From positions 1 through 16,640 of the forward strand of contig JABVXU010000886.1 in assembly GCA_013365365.1 (NCBI GenBank): a DNA stretch of 16,640 nucleotides, in the 5' to 3' direction. Positions 16,581 through 16,640 of the stretch are shown one piece after another (the stretch's first letter is position 1; the number at the start of each line of letters is the position of its first letter). Both the position numbers and the translations under genes were made by a program. The notes beneath the pieces were generated by a model that worked only from the letters and a program-made list of their open reading frames with translations, was not told the DNA's origin and made no database searches. Source of the stretch: Cruorifilaria tuberocauda (taxonomy: Eukaryota; Nematoda; Chromadorea; Rhabditida; Onchocercidae).

Positions 16581-16640
<60 letters not shown>
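16580..16640. repeat. AAT trinucleotide microsatellite at the right edge
   Basis: About 20 perfect ATA/TAA repeats run to the end of the window, so its true length is unknown. It may also mark where an assembly broke. Confidence 0.95.

Noticed and set aside
1..16640. tRNA genes, rRNA, transposase, reverse transcriptase, CRISPR array or bacterial insert
   Set aside because: I looked for B-box-like GTTCRA motifs, long inverted termini, catalytic motifs and regular spacer arrays by eye on both strands and found none. A covariance-model and profile search could still find weak cases.

Overview
The window looks like very AT-rich nuclear DNA from an animal, most plausibly a nematode and perhaps a filarial one. 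There is no dense gene layout of the bacterial, organellar or viral kind. The few credible coding pieces are short exons bounded by eukaryotic splice sites. Their acceptors are T-rich and end in TTTTATAG or ATATTTAG, with donors such as CAG|GTAAAA and G|GTATTA. The best exon is about 42% GC, while its surroundings are roughly a fifth to a quarter GC by eye. The taxon is an inference from composition and splice style; a planarian, cnidarian or other AT-rich animal is not excluded.

The main result is a split minus-strand gene that simple open reading frame searches hide or present in the wrong frame. Going 5' to 3' on the minus strand, it has a candidate 56-nt basic exon (8868-8813), a 166-nt Ser/Ala/Asn-rich exon (7747-7582) and an 81-nt exon (6752-6672). 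The last encodes a near-canonical GoLoco (GPR) motif with the core RLDDQRC. The reading phases join correctly across both introns. The preceding exon contains RRNSANCDSLM, which recalls the Arg-Arg-x-Ser linker between the TPR and GoLoco regions of LGN/AGS3/Pins (GPSM) proteins. The gene is therefore probably a GPSM-family G-alpha(i/o)-GDP binding regulator, of the kind that orients spindles in asymmetric division or modulates G-protein signalling. No TPR exons were recognised. Two weaker candidate exons lie on the same strand: 16451-16336 far upstream, and a short terminal exon 3381-3346.

The rest is intronic or intergenic DNA rich in local duplications. From left to right: paired repeats at 636-1068, 878-1028, 2040-2273, 2978-3310 and 6427-6590; a duplicated splice-acceptor segment at 6753-6990 beside the GoLoco exon; a purine-rich satellite at 7111-7343; a 123-bp duplication at 7791-7992 and a three-copy array at 7998-8610 inside the intron between the first two exons; a TGTTTAT cluster at 8618-8680; a duplication at 9291-9433; a 21-bp heptapeptide-like repeat at 11006-11131; an 87-bp minisatellite at 13421-13878; a longer array of related sequence in the opposite orientation at 14675-15613, which carries three copies of a micro-ORF; a relatively GC-rich duplicated element at 15894-16146; and an AAT microsatellite at the right edge.

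No tRNA, rRNA, CRISPR array, transposase or reverse transcriptase was seen. Most long open frames in the window are low-complexity or repeat-driven and are not annotated as genes.
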